DNA of 64,000 nt from Streblospio benedicti (GCA_019095985.1 CM032666.1:58390205-58454204); one strand, 5' to 3'; counted from the first letter of the stretch, positions 22,821-35,560 are shown. Notes: generated by a model not told the origin, from the sequence alone. Numbers and translations: made by a program.

Positions 22821-22949
22821 CTCCCATATAGCGGGGCTGCCTGTGACTGACGGGAATGCGACCTCCTCGTACAGCGGGTTGATGAGAGACACTGAGATGC
22901 CGGCCAGAGACAGGAACAGGGCCAACGTCGCCTTCTCAGCCTCCTGCAG
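22821..22949 (-). CDS. VPS13: VPS13-family protein, exon g (block A)
   Basis: 43 codons, differing from exon g at 7390-7518 by about one base (FPSVTGS instead of FLSVTGS). Both splice sites are intact and both ends are in phase 0. It is followed on the minus strand by exons h, i and j of the same block. Upstream of it (higher coordinates) the shared intron runs only about 150 bp before retroelement sequence begins at about 23105, so no exon f is linked to this copy here. Confidence 0.8.
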
Positions 22950-23104
22950 CTACAGACCAAAGGACAGTGTGAGACGTCATCAGCACATGCTCGCATATTT
23001 CATTACTTTTTTAACGAGACTTTCTGGAGATAAAATATTTCTCAAAATATGCTTGTTTTTTATCTTAGTGTAAAAGTACATTCATTTCCCTTTTCAAAAA
23101 ATGC

Positions 23105-26100
23105 AGAAGGAAGGCGTGTGTGCCGGAATTCTTGCGCTGTATGTTTCCGGCTGAAGGGGCGTTGACGGGCGGACGAGGTGTCCAAGCTGGAGGCCCTGGT
23201 GATGGAGTATGAGGATATTTTTCGTGGCCCCGGACGGAAGTCCAAGGTACACAGATCTGATTTCTCATCAGATAGATATGGGGGATCTTGAAAGCCAGTG
23301 AAGCAGAACTATTATCACCGCTCTATGAATGAGCGAGAATACGTCGATGCGGAATTGGAGAAGATGCTGGCGAGCGGAGTGATTCGTCCCTTCAAAGTCC
23401 CGTGGGGTTGCCAGTTGTGTTGATGCACGAAAGAGGTCGGGCAAACTGCGGTTCTGCATCAATTTTTAGACAACTGAATGAAGTGACGAAGAAGGATGCA
23501 AATCCGCTGCCACGGATTGATGAGTGTTTGGATGCTCTGGAAGGCTCCAAATTCTTCAGTGCGCTCGACCTCCTTGGCGGGTACTGGCAGGTGGCAATGG
23601 ATCCAGGAGATGCAGAAAAGACAGCGTTTGTAACACACTGCAGTCTGTTCGAATGGACAAGGATGCCCTTCGGCTTGTGCAACGTGCCAGCGACGTTTTG
23701 CCGTCTCATGGAGATGGTGCTCATTATTGTGTGGAGTCAGTGTCCGGTGTACTTAGGCGACATTCTTGCTTTCGGGCGGGATTTCAGAAGTCACCAGGCT
23801 AAACCTCCGTGCGGTATTTGAGCATTTGCGCAGGGCCAATTTGAAGTTGAAGCTGAAGAAATGTCGCCTTTTTCGCTACCAGTGTGGAATACTTGGGGCA
23901 TGAAGTGGATAAGGATGGGATTCGACCCAGCAGGGAGTAAAAGTGCAGGCCTTGCACAATTGGGATGTTCCCAAAATGCTGACTGAGGTACGAAGGTATC
24001 TCAGTTTCACAGGATATTATCGGGCCCCAGTGCGTAACTATAGTGAGTTGGCGAAACCACTGACAGAGCTTACAAAGAAGGATGATAGATTTCGCTGGGC
24101 GGGAGCACCAGCAATATGCTTTCAAAAGATCAAGTGGTATATAGAGCAGTTACCTCTGCTATATTACCCCCGTTCCAGATAAGGAGTTCCACCTGAAGGC
24201 GGGACGCAAGTTTGTATGGTATTGGAGGGACACTGGAGCAGGAACAGGAAGGAAAAATTCACCACTGGGATTTGCCTCTAAGGCGCTGTGCAAAAAGCCG
24301 AGGCGTATTGCGTGACAAAAAGGGAATTCTATGCGGTTGTATTCTTTATGCGTTACTTTTGGGGATATCACATGGGGGCGGCTGGTCGTCATTTGGACGG
24401 ACCATGCGGCTCTGGCGGTACAAAAAATACCACCAATCTGATAACATGTATATGCGATGGATTGTGGAAATGGGCTGGTACAAGCCATGGGAAATTCATC
24501 ACGTTCGGGGAAGCTGCAGGAGGTAGCTGATGGCTTGTCGGCGCAAGCGGGAGGCTGTCCCGAAGCGCAGGAGTGCTTCAAGCGGAAGTCATGCAAGTTT
24601 GGCGACTGTCCAGATTGTGTGTTCTTCAAAGAAAAGCTAGAAAGATGCAGGGACGAGGACTCCGATGATTCTGATGAGGGGTACACCTGAGGTAGTCACT
24701 GTTCTCAACGGCCGGCTGTCAATAAGGATTTATTGCCGGAGTTGCGTTGGGAATTTGGGCACGTGGGATGTCGACTCTGAGGATGAAGATGGAGAGGAGC
24801 CGGAGCTCGTGGATGGTATTGATTACAATGTGCATCTTACCAGACGACTCCACGAGTTGCCCAACAGAACCCACTTGACAGCTTGCAAGATAGGGAAAGA
24901 GGATGAGGCGACGCCAGTGTTTGTCGCACGCGGGCGAGTTGCAGTTCGTCGTTCAAGCGACTGGCAGAGAAGCGACTCGGGCGCAGCCGGCCCGAATCCG
25001 CTTCGTGATGGGGGAATCTTCTGATGAAAGTGACGGGGAAGAGGAGCCTGAGTTGGCGGCTGAGCTGCAGGAGCAGCGCACCATTGCTCAGGCCGAGGCC
25101 GAAGAGCTGTGTGAAGGTGCTCGCGAATTCGGGATTCGGATTGGCGCGAGGCGCAGCAGCGACCAGTGTCTGCGACGTGTCGCAGTTCTGAAGGAACAGT
25201 GGGGCGAGGTAATGGATGAAGAGGAGGCAAAGAAGGAATGTCCCGAGGTACAGGCGTATTGTCGCTGGTGGAGCAGTCTGTATAAATCCGCGGATGGGGT
25301 GTGGACAATGGACAAAGTGATCCAGACTAAGGGCCGCCCCGTGGAACGTGTACAAGTACGATTAGTGCCGGTCGCATGGCGCGAGAGCATATGGCGTTGT
25401 GTTCATGTGAATAGCGTGAGTCATCTCGGCTATGAACGCGTCTATGAACTCTTGCGGCAACGTTTCGCGTGGCCGGGCATGACGGAGGATGTGAGACTGA
25501 TGTGTCGGGCATGCTTGACTTGCCAGCAGAATAAGACCGGTGCTGGAGGAGGGAAGCCGTTGATGAAGCACGAATATGTGGGTTTCCCCCACGAGCGTGT
25601 GGGTATTGACCTCCAGGGGCCACTGCCTGAAACTCCAGCCGGTCATAAGTATATCTGTGTGATTCAGGATTACTTCTCCAAGAGGATGGAGTTGTACGCG
25701 TTGACGCAAAAGACAGCGGAAGCTGTGGTGGATGTTCTCTTTTCGGGAGTACATTGCGCGTCATGGTGTGATGGAGCGGCTGCACAGCAATCAGGGGACG
25801 GAATTTGACAATCAGCTCATGAAGGAACTGTGCCGGATGTTTAAAATCCATAAGACAAGGACCACCGCTTATGCTCCCTGGAGGAATGGGATGGTGGAGC
25901 GCAGTAACAAAACAATAAAAGCCATATTGAGGCGTTGAGTGTTCACGAAAAGGAGGATTGTGACGAGTTGTTGCCATACGTCTTTATGGCTTACAACGCG
26001 ACCCCACATGCAAGTACTGGATTCACACCGCAATGGCTGTTTTACAGTCAATGCGCAGATCCCCTGACTCCCGATTGACTTGATGTATGGGTGTGATGAT

Positions 26101-26740
26101 AGGGCAGTGCCACAGTGCTACTCAGCCTACGTTTTCCATCAACGTAATCTGGCAATGCAGATGGCTGAGACAGTCCGGGAGGTGACAGGACGAGCGGTGG
26201 AAGTTCAGCGGGCGCAGAAGAATAAGGCAACGCAGCGCGCGCGACTATAAAGTCAGCGACCAGGTGCTGATGTTTTTCGCCACCTCTCGGCTGGATAAGC
26301 TGCAGATAGGACCCGGGCCGCACCAGGTTGTTGCCGTAGGTAATGACCATGTGGTCAAGATCCGGATTTTCCATGAGCCTGCCCCCACCAAGAAAGTCAA
26401 AAAGAGGCCGCGGGCCGATGGATGAACAATGGGTCAATGTGAATCGACTCAAACCGGCTTTCAAGTCGGGGCGGAGAGATTTTGATGGTAGAGGATACTT
26501 CGCACTATGCGAATTTGCTCGCTTCGTTGCAGGGCGAGATTCGCAGAGTATTGGAGTGCGATCGATTAGACGGGGAATTAGGGAGCGAATGGTCAGTTTT
26601 ATGGCCACGACTTCCCATATACTTGATGGAAGTTTCATGAAGGGATGGAACGTTACAGCGATGTCCAGTTCGTTTTTCTTCCTATGCCGTGGATTTTGTA
26701 ATGAAACTTGGGGGAGAAGGAAGTGGAGTCGCTAGACTGC
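23105..26740 (+). mobile_element. Broken Ty3/Gypsy-type LTR retrotransposon, pol part
   Basis: Fossil LTR retroelement. Parts in order: a Ty3/Gypsy-type reverse transcriptase (about 23.3-23.8 kb, with a recognisable 'RMPFGLCNVPATF' motif), an RNase H stretch (about 24.2-24.45 kb), and an integrase with zinc-binding and DDE core features (about 25.38-26.05 kb), followed by its C-terminal part to about 26.46 kb. The order RT-RNaseH-IN fits Ty3/Gypsy. A purine-rich run near 26709-26727 sits where a polypurine tract would lie. It is broken many times and is old. GC content is far above the surroundings, and it begins abruptly within intron sequence of the VPS13-like gene. Confidence 0.85.
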
Positions 26741-27879
26741 AGAAGGCGAGCAGTGATTATTGCTAAGTAATCACGATTAAATCAGTGGCGGTCAGAGCAA
26801 CATGGCCACAAGGAAGCGGTGGTACGAGTCACAGGGAGCAACTGGAGTGCGTCGCAAGGATATGTGGTTACTTGCAGTGCGCCAGTTGGCACAGATGGGA
26901 ACGAGAATGAATGCGAGGGATCTAGTGGCGGCGATGACCGTTGAGTGCGGTCGCTTGTTCTGTCACCATGTATGGGAGAATGCGGGTAGTAGGTTCAGAT
27001 GAGTCGGAGGTGGGTGCGAGGAGCCCGGCTGTAGTGTCGGTGTAATGAGAATCAAGCCTTTTTGATTCAGTGAGTTGCCTCGGGGAGTTGCAGTTTGGGT
27101 CGCGGACACCGAGGATGAGGATGACGTGGGCCGTGGACGGCGGAATCCGTTGCATAGGTCACCGAAGTGAACGCATTGAGTCCTTGTTGGCTGGCGGAGG
27201 ATAGCGGCAGAGCGCTGCATCAATGGACACCGTGGGGTTGGGTCAAAAGCCTTGCGCGAGTAGGCGGACATACCACTAAGGAGGAGAATCGTAGAATGGA
27301 TAAAGTGCGAAAGGTCAACTGCAGTATGCGATGACCAGTGTGAGTGGCGGGGCTGCCTTATGCCTTAACGGGTCAGGGCAGTCGCACTGCTTAAGTAAAC
27401 ACAAGGAGCTTGTCGCGCAAGCGAAAGGTCGCGTTAGGCGGCTCGCGGCGGCTAAGTAAACAAAAGTTTCCACTAATGGACAAAGAGAGATCGTCGCACC
27501 TGCGGCATGCCGTAGTCGGCGATCGCACTGGTTTATGTCAACAAAGCACCACGTGATGGCGGGATACTGTAGAGGGCAAAGGTTAAATGGCAGGATGCTG
27601 GCTGGTGATAGGCGGGTGCACTGAAGCGCGGAGCTATTTTCGGCGGTCTTGTGACTGGAGTACTACTTTTTGATCACACTAGTTTAGGAGTTGAAGCTTA
27701 GTAGACGTACTTTGCTAGTGTGTGGTCTTTTATTTCAGTTGTTGGCAATTTTTGGCGTTTAGTTACTACCTGTGGCATTGATTCTTCTTTGCAGTTTAGT
27801 AGGATATAGTAGCTGATTGGAGTTCTCCTTTCCAGCAGGATATGGGCCTGTAGAAGCCACCATGGTGATACAGTCCCCA
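26741..27879 (+). mobile_element. Probable LTR / untranslated part of the Gypsy-type element
   Basis: GC-rich sequence lying after the pol part and before the next gag-like region. No protein similarity is seen. By position it should hold an LTR and leader, but no second copy lies in the window to define the LTR ends, so limits are only approximate. Confidence 0.4.
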
Positions 27880-30800
27880 TGGCGACGAGGCAGGTGTGGC
27901 AGCAATGTTGGGCGTTCTCTTCGGAGTTGGTAGGGGATCAGGGGGACGGGCACCAGCCCTCCCTGGTTTCTGAAGCAGAGGACGCGATTTCGCAGTTGCA
28001 GGTCGCGGAGGAAGCGTCCCACGAGGATATGGAGTTGGCAGCAGAGGAGCTCGGCGTAGGCGTCGAGTTCCCGGATTGCAGTAGGGGAGAGAGAGACGGG
28101 GACTTGCCTGAACAAGTCAGTTCCCAAACTCTTGAACCCACAGAGGAAGCGGAGGAGGCTTCATCAACGGCCGATACCTGTGAAGGATCGGACGAGGGCG
28201 ACAGTGCTCCCAAGCAGTGAGTCGGAGGATTCCGACGTGAAAGGAAGCGACCACCAGAAGCGTTCCGTCAGCGATCTGGTGACGCCAGGAATAAGAGGCG
28301 AAAGGCGTCGTCGCGCAAGCAAGAGCCCAGTCTCACGGAAGTCCAACGGTTCTTTGCCGACCCATACACACAGACTGTGTTGTACCCGGCAAGTACTTTT
28401 CCGAGAAACCAGCCAATTGCATCAGGTACTGTGCTGATGCTGTGACCGGCCTGCCCCAGCATACCTACGAGGTAGCAAGCAGAGTCGGCTATGGACCGCT
28501 ACTGGATCGACCTGAGTGGATGGGTCAGGGGGGCGTGACAAACGGACACCTGATGGTGTTCAGAGGATCGATGGGGAGGGGTAGCAGCTGTGGTGCTGAA
28601 AAGTGGCCACACTGGATTCCCCACGTTATGGCCGGAGGTGAAAGTCCCGGCCTCGCAGCTCCCCCAGTGACCGGGGTGACGAAGGAAGGGTTTCAGGTCC
28701 TGTTCACCGCATATCTCGGCGGGAATGCGGTGTCCTATTCAAGGATGTGAGCCATGGGAGGCTCTGGATCACCTGAAGGGCGCATTACCGCAACCCCAGG
28801 CACTTCGCAGCAAGTATGCAGGAAGTTCAACTCGGTGCTGGCATGCTCGCCTCGCACTGATTCCCTACGGGAGCACGGCTGGAAGAACCTGGAGAAGGTG
28901 GTGGAGCACTGGTGCCACTTTCACTTGAAAGCTGGCAAATGCTTCTCCGCTCCATGTTGCAGCAGGATGCCGGTGGAGTCACTTGGGCCCCGGTGTCAAA
29001 GGGCGATGTTTCCATCCGTATCTGATGCGGTGGAACATCTGATCGAAGACCACAGTGCGGAGGTGCGACAGGTCCAGCGCGATCTTCAGAAGGAGATTGA
29101 CAGCAGCGCCTCCGGTAAAACCAGGAAACAGCGGCGATCCAGTCTTTCATTTGACTTGAAGTATCCCCGATCGATCGCACAGAAGATGCTGTTTGAGATG
29201 ATGGAGAGCTACAACCAGCTTGTAGCAATCCCTCATTGCTCGGCCGTAGCCGTTGGTTTTCCAACGCCAGTTTAAGCCGGGTGATTGTTGGATATCATCT
29301 CAGCAACGTGGATGTCGAGGCACAGGAATGGAGTCCAGAACACCAGCGGTGGGTGGCGTGTGTCGGCTTGACTATGTCAAGTGGACCAGCCATCTGCCGG
29401 GGTACTCTGGGGCTCCAGCGAAAAAAAGACCGAGGGGTATCGGACGGCTGTGACACACACGCCAAAGGACTCCTCCAAGAAGCAGAAGGGGAAAGCTGTG
29501 GGTGGGGGGCCCGGCTTGCAAGAGCGGATCCGCCAACCCCAAGCAGCCTACGTTGATGGGACCACCAACCACTGTGCCACCGCCAAGCGTTCTGGGATGT
29601 TGGAGATGCTTGCTTGACAAGTTCAAGATCTCCAAGTCCCCTGCGACCACGAGTCCTGTTACTTGAAGTAGCCGGAACCATCCACGTGTAGTCCGGCCTC
29701 AACATCGCCAGGGGAGCGGCCTGAGTGCTGAGACTGGTCCCGCCGCCATGAAGGGAGTCGGTCGGTCTATCGCAGCTGCGATAACCACCCAGGTCACGTA
29801 AGGCGGTGAGAAGAAGCGACGGAAGTCAGACAGTTGCCATCAGCGGACGTTAGTGGGTCCCCCACAGCGGGTCAGAAGCGCGACCGCTCTGATTCGCGCA
29901 GTCTGGGCCGAGGCCGAGGAGGAAAAAGCCAGAAAACCTGCACTGGCAGGTTAATTGAAAAATCTGCACGACAGTGAGCGGGTATGGCAGGACCAGGCCA
30001 GTTGGGCCGAGGATGCTCTCGCTGTAGTAAAAAAGACAGCAATTGGAATTGCAGAAACGGGTCGCGGACAGGACTTCCTACGAAAAGTGGGCGGGCACTG
30101 TTGGTCCGCGACAAGGAACAGGCGTGTGCGACAAAGTATAAGGCGGAATGTCTTCCTTTGCGCAAAGAGCGACGATGCAGTGCGAGGCGCTTCGAGCTAC
30201 GGTGCGACATGAGTTGTTTAACCGTGACCGGCACCCAGCAACAGGTGAAACTGGCGGCGGCTGGGCGCGACTTGGCCAAACTCACCGAGGAGGTTGAAAC
30301 TATGCGGCGGAGTTGACCCTCCTTCGCAAGGATGCAACCTATTCAGTGCCATCTGGGAAGCTCAAGGTGAAGCGTACTCCCTGTTAGAGCGAAGTCTTGT
30401 GGACTTGGAGGGGGATCGCTAGAGGGCCGTCCGACCGTCAATATGCAGCAGATGCAGAGTGCTTTCCAGGCAGTCACCGCGACCCTGAACGAGCAGCAGA
30501 AAGGAGATCATCGATGCATGGCAGATGATGGAGGAGTATGTCAAGTCAGACCCGGACTTCGACGTCTTTCCCTGCAATATACTCCTGTGCGCCCAGGCTA
30601 TGGAACAGTTCACCCGGGTAGTGCGGCAGGAGATCACTCCGTGGGTGCCTAGTTCCACTTCCACCCAGGAGTCCTTGGCAGATGAGTTGGGTCGTTTACC
30701 TATGCGATCCTCCGCCTCGCTGGAAGTTGTCGAGATGGACACGAGTGGGGATTCACAGGTGGCGGTCCTGAGGAAGGAACTAGAGGGTGTTCGGGCGTGA

Positions 30801-31640
30801 ACTAGCAGTAACCAGTGAATACGCCTCCGATCCGAAGTATGACGTGGCAACCATGCAGAAATACGAGGGCCCCAATGCAGACAACACGCGGGAACTCACG
30901 GTGTCCCTACGCAGTGTCGGTGCGAGAGTGATACGCTTGCTCGAGCAGCTGGACGTGGAGGAGCGACCTCATGTTGCCAGGGAAAGTAGGGCGTTGAGAT
31001 ACGCTCTAGGAGAGATGTCGGACGGCAGCAACCGTGGAGCCGCGGTGCCATGCCATTGGACAGGAGCAGCGAGTTAGGGGAGTTTTGCCCTCTCTGCCAC
31101 CTACTGGTGCGACGAGCACAGTGACTGCAGCAGCGACGACCACCACCGCCGCAGCGACCGTGATTAGCGCGACAGTGTCCTCAAAGTGTCACTGGGCCCA
31201 CATTCACGCAAGCCCAGCACCGAGAACCCAGTCGGGGCCTTACCACAGCAGCGGAGGAATCCTTGGACAAGGAAGCAGAGGACCGGCTGCTCGCTCAGAC
31301 ACCACCAAGACCCCGTCAGGCAGAAGTCTTCATCCGCCGCCACTTCTGGGAGTGACCACTTCTCGAGTCGCGTCGGTTAGCCTCGTCACCACAAACCACC
31401 ACTGCAAGGGGGTGGTACCAGGAGACTAGGGTCTAGTCGCGGGGTGCGCCCTGCAAGGGTGATCCTGAAAGATGGATCATCACGCCCTCCAGTTACTCAG
31501 CGAGGCCCGACAGGGTGGATCACGTAGCTGGTGTGGAGAGCGGTCGGCTGAATAAGTCGATCGCACCCCCGTGGACGTCGGGCCTTGGCGCCACACCTTT
31601 AGGACCGTATTACTCTCACAAAATCGCGTTGTTGCCTACG
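27880..31640 (+). mobile_element. Gag-like region of a Gypsy-type element (fossil)
   Basis: A run of broken reading frames with the same high GC and style as the pol part. It starts with an acidic N-terminal frame at 27880, has a Cys/His-containing stretch near 28.9-29.05 kb, and coiled-coil-like frames near 30.2-31.0 kb. It follows pol rather than preceding it, so it is either the start of a second element in the same direction or a permuted copy. It is broken many times and ends near 31.64 kb where base composition drops. Identification as gag rests on position and composition. Confidence 0.4.
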
Positions 31641-32988
31641 CAAAGTTTTGTAGAAGTTCGGGCTTATCAGTCCAAGAGTAATGCGAGTTAGTGGCCTATC
31701 GTAGTCAGTATTCATGACCTGATTTCAACATATGATGCGACGTCGGAATGTTCGAGAATCCAGGGTCGGAAACGTCAGCGCATGCGCAGCGCAAATTTTT
31801 CTTTTCCCGGAATTTCTAGCACGTGTTGTAAGTATACTTTTGAAATATCAATGTTTTATCTATCTTAACTACATATACCTTACCAGGTTTTACTATATGC
31901 TAATGATTTAATACTCGTGTGCACCAAAGACTGCTTTAAAATATTTTATTTCGCCAAATTAGTATATTATGCTCTTAAATTTTGAAATTTGTGATGGGCA
32001 CGTTTTGGTGTCAAGGTTTATTAGTCGACCGTTAATTTGAGCTAGATAGCTTGCACTGTGTTTTCCCATCCAAATGTTGTTCAAGTATCCTGATATTATA
32101 TTGAAAGCTAAGGCCACTTTATCAATTATTACACATGTATAGAATTCTAAGTCTAATAGTATATAGCTAGATCTACTTCGAATGCAGTACTTATATACGT
32201 CGATAAAACAACGTGATTTCGACGTTGTTTTGACGTCGTACTGACGTTGTCATTGAAGGCCACCTGAAGTTTAGTTAATTCATTTATTTCAGATAATCAT
32301 ATGGTTACAATCCATATAAATAAAATCATAAATACAGTATATACATAGTATTAAAATGTATCCTAATTGTCTAAAAAAATTACACATATCAGGGTTAAAA
32401 TGTATTAATATTATATATCGGTCTAGCACCTTAATTATTTCACCTTATCTTGCACATTGAAATCTAATGATAGTGTCAGAATAATTATATTTTATGCCAT
32501 ATAAGCATTGTTGAGTAGAAAAGTAGCTTCTTTACCGTTTGCTTTTCAGGAATCTAAAAATGGCATATTATTAATTTATAATAAGCCATGGGGACTTCGA
32601 AATCACATGAAACTAACAATAAAAACTGTCTATTGAATAAAAGGGGGGTTCGGGGAATGTCCCCCGATAAGATATTTATATCATCACTCACAAGATGTAT
32701 GAATACATTTGGTGGTGAATTCTATAATTGTTCCCAAAATTACACAAGTGTTGCTATAAATGTAAATTGTAAAATAAATGTATCACTTCATATTATTCAT
32801 AGTTCTGCATTTGTCATAAATTTATGTTTACATAGACTTTAATAGTATCAGGAGGTTGACAGTTTTACAATGAACTTGGTACCGAAAATTCTGTTCATAG
32901 AATACTTTCTTGGCTTCATAATTGTAATTAAGTGTTGTACAGACATTGTAAGTTCTAGTAAATTTTATTGTACTTTTTTTCCACATAG
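31641..32988. other. AT-rich noncoding sequence
   Basis: No clear exon. A motif-rich start (31740-31800) gives way to AT-rich DNA. Around 32214-32264 the triplet gac/gtc recurs in a short imperfect repeat (gacgttgttttgacgtcgta). Confidence 0.45.
31779..31788. promoter_or_regulatory. NRF1-type palindrome
   Basis: GCGCATGCGC is a perfect NRF1 core palindrome, flanked by cgtca on its left. A splice-donor-like TTGTAAGTAT follows at about 31827, so a short 5' untranslated exon on the plus strand is possible. It sits at the edge of the GC-rich retroelement, so chance in GC-rich DNA remains an alternative. Confidence 0.35.
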
Positions 32989-33107
32989 ATGCTGTCCAAG
33001 GTGCAAGGGGTGGAACGGAAGCAGACTTGCTGAATGTGATGGCGCGCTTTCTAAAATATGCCCCAGACAGAAAGGGTGGGGCTGGAAGGCAAACTCAAAA
33101 AGTGTAG
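32989..33107 (+). CDS. Possible terminal coding exon, unknown protein
   Basis: After a strong acceptor (tttttttccacatag) one frame reads DAVQGARGGTEADLLNVMAR followed by FLKYAPDRKGGAGRQTQKV and a stop. The composition is protein-like, and the exon is much richer in GC than its flanks. It enters in phase 1. No upstream coding exon could be identified, and I do not recognise the family. It may be the end of a host gene or a piece of a transposon gene. Confidence 0.35.
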
Positions 33108-33204
33108 TAATTGACTATGGTTATGGACAATTTGGATATTTTACAATTTCTAGAGCCGTTGCTTTTATTTTGTGTGTGTGTGTTTGTGTTTGTGTGTTTA
33201 TTTG

Positions 33205-33618
33205 TTTTAGCAAAGTTGATTTTCACATGTAACGTCTAAGTGTTCTGGGCAGTTTCGATTTTTTTATTTTGTTTTTACAATGTATATGTGTCAATTTAAA
33301 ATTATACTACTTTCATTTGATTGATGTTTGTGATTTATAATTGTCATAATTGAATAGTACATGCAATTTATTAAATTGTAAAATATATCAATTTATGTGT
33401 GACTTGTGTGTGTGTGTTTTTTACTAAAGATGATTTTCACATGTAACGTCTAAGTGTTCAGGGCAGAGTTTCAATTATTTTTATTTTGGTTTTACAATGT
33501 ATATGTGTCAATTTAAGATGTACTACCTTCATTTGATCGATGTTTGTGATTTATAATTGTAATAATTGAATACTACATGCAATTTAATAAATGTAAAATA
33601 TATATTTATGTGTGACTT
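33205..33618. repeat. Two-unit tandem repeat, about 214 bp
   Basis: Units at about 33205-33420 and 33421-33618 share long runs such as gattttcacatgtaacgtct, aagtgttc.gggcag and acaatgtatatgtgtcaatt. Each begins with a TG-rich simple repeat. Confidence 0.75.
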
Positions 33619-33620
33619 TT

Positions 33621-33745
33621 CGACCTGGATCCAACCTGGATCCAACACAATTTCAACCTGGATCCAACACAATTTCAACCTGGATCCAACCCAATTTCAA
33701 CCTGGATCCAACGCAATTTCAACCTGAATTCAGGGACACAATATG
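33621..33745. repeat. 22-bp minisatellite (caacctggatccaacacaat-tt)
   Basis: About four to five near-perfect units of caacctggatccaacacaat plus tt lie side by side, with single-base variants in the -aaca- position. Shorter gatccaac pieces recur to about 33805. Confidence 0.85.
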
Positions 33746-33849
33746 ACTCTGGACCATGTTTGCAAAACCAACCTGGATCCAACGTTGGATCCAACGTTGG
33801 GTTCAAACCACAGAAGTATAAACAACCCCTGTAGGCCCCTCTTTCTACT

Positions 33850-34110
33850 TGTCTTACCAAGGAGTGGCCGGTGGCCTGCCTCCCTCACCGTCGTGGACTT
33901 GGTCTACCGTGGTTGAAGCGAAGGGGATGCCCGTAGCTCAGCGTGTCAGCATCGGTGCAATTCCTCCCCCGTGTGGAGGCTTCCCGTGAAAACCTAGGGC
34001 AATACACCCCCACGTGGGACGTCTGCAGCGCAATACTATTACCCGTGCCGGCCCGGCCAGGTCGCATGCACCCCAGGTGAGTGTCACTGCTACGGTGGGT
34101 TGACACACAG
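33850..34110 (+). other. GC-rich island, possible tRNA-derived SINE
   Basis: A 260-bp GC-rich block in AT-rich surroundings. A stretch reading gcccgtagctcagcgtgtca resembles a tRNA 5' end with an A box. A convincing B box at the right distance is not seen. It could also be an exon or a SINE fragment. Confidence 0.2.
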
Positions 34111-35040
34111 TTCAAGTTCTTTGTTTACAAAATAGCTATTGCAGACTGCCAGTTGTTGATAATCTTATTCCTAAATCACTATTTCTATTGTCATGACATC
34201 AATCTTATTCCACTATAGTTTGCAATGTAATAATTTTTCCACTAGACACTTATTCTGTAAATCATTGGAAATTCACACTAAAAGTTTTCTATTACTACGT
34301 AGTTTAAATGATATGCACACTTACAGAAAATTTCAACTTATTCAGGCGTAAACCTTGTAAAGTAACAATTTTGTTAAAAGGCATGTAGACATGCAATGAC
34401 TGAAACAGCTGTGTATATATGCTTTTTGAAACATTTAAATAATCTCTACATCAGGTCAAGACTTTAGCATCCAATTACTGTATACACATAAATTGCTTTT
34501 CTACAATCTTCTATGCAATTTGGATATTATTGACCAATGGAAGTGTTGCTTTCCTTCACCGATTTCGTCCCATGGGCATTCCAACTACTAGTATGCAAAT
34601 TCGTCTTACATTTTTAATTTGGCTTTACCTGTTTGAAATGAGTATATTTGCAAATTGAAAGTTTGAAATTAATAAAATTTCTGCAAGTGTGCATATCTCT
34701 CTAGGTTACTTATAAGCATGAAATCCTCCATGTACCGTTGGCATTTTACGTAGGTTATTTCTAATGACTTTTAAAATGTGTCTTAATTAGGGGAAAAATC
34801 ATCTGGCAAAAATGTAGTGGAATAATATTTGAGTCAGCACATTAGTGCATTTCTAGTGTAAATCAAACAATTGTTTGCTTTGTATCATCCATGATTAGTG
34901 ATGTTAGTCAGGGTGCCGCCCAACTTAACCACGACTGGGTTGCTAAAGTTTTTTTATGATTGATTTTTTACATCATTGGGACCTCACTATTGCATATCTG
35001 GCGGATATCAAGCGTGTATCCTTGAGGCTTTTGAGAAATT
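34111..35040. other. Noncoding stretch
   Basis: AT-rich, no recognisable gene, RNA or transposon. Confidence 0.45.
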
Positions 35041-35560
35041 CAAGATGGCGTCCAAGATGGCTGCCACACAATTAGAAATCATAACTTTTGAACTATTTAA
35101 CACAGAATGGCAAGTAATACCACTTTTTCAATAGATTTTTCAGCATGTTGTTTTTATGATCTGAGGTCACAGATCCAAGATGGCCAAAGATGGCCGCCAC
35201 TCAATGAGAAATCATAACTTTAAACCATTTTATGTAGAATAGCAAAAAAAATACCACTTTTTCTATAATTTGTTACATCAGCAGTTCCTGATTGATGTTT
35301 TTATGATCTGAGATCACAGATACCAGATGGCCGCCATTTAATGTGAAGTCATAACTTTAAATTTTTGATGTAGAATAGCAAAAAATACCATTTTTTCCCA
35401 TAGTTTGTTACACCAGCAATCAACGTCTGATATTGATTTTTATGATCTGAGGTTACAGTTCCAAGATGGCCACAAAGATGGCCGCCACACAATAATCATT
35501 ACTTTTGAACTATTGAACACAGAATAACTAGTAATACCACTTTTCTATAGTTTTTTTCAA
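35041..35560. repeat. ~140-bp satellite carrying AAGATGGCCGCC motifs
   Basis: Four diverged units with anchors at about 35053, 35190, 35326 and 35477. Each holds caagatggc(c/t)gccac, cataacttt, tagaatagcaaaaaatacca and ttttatgatctgaggt. Related sequence occurs at 62548-62740. The motif matches the YY1 core AAGATGGC. Confidence 0.75.

Noticed and set aside
24823-25977. Long minus-strand open frames opposite the retroelement integrase
   Set aside because: They are shadows of the plus-strand Gypsy pol region in GC-rich DNA and show no protein-like motifs.
33850-34110. A true tRNA gene
   Set aside because: An A-box-like stretch is present, but no cloverleaf or B box at the proper distance could be drawn.
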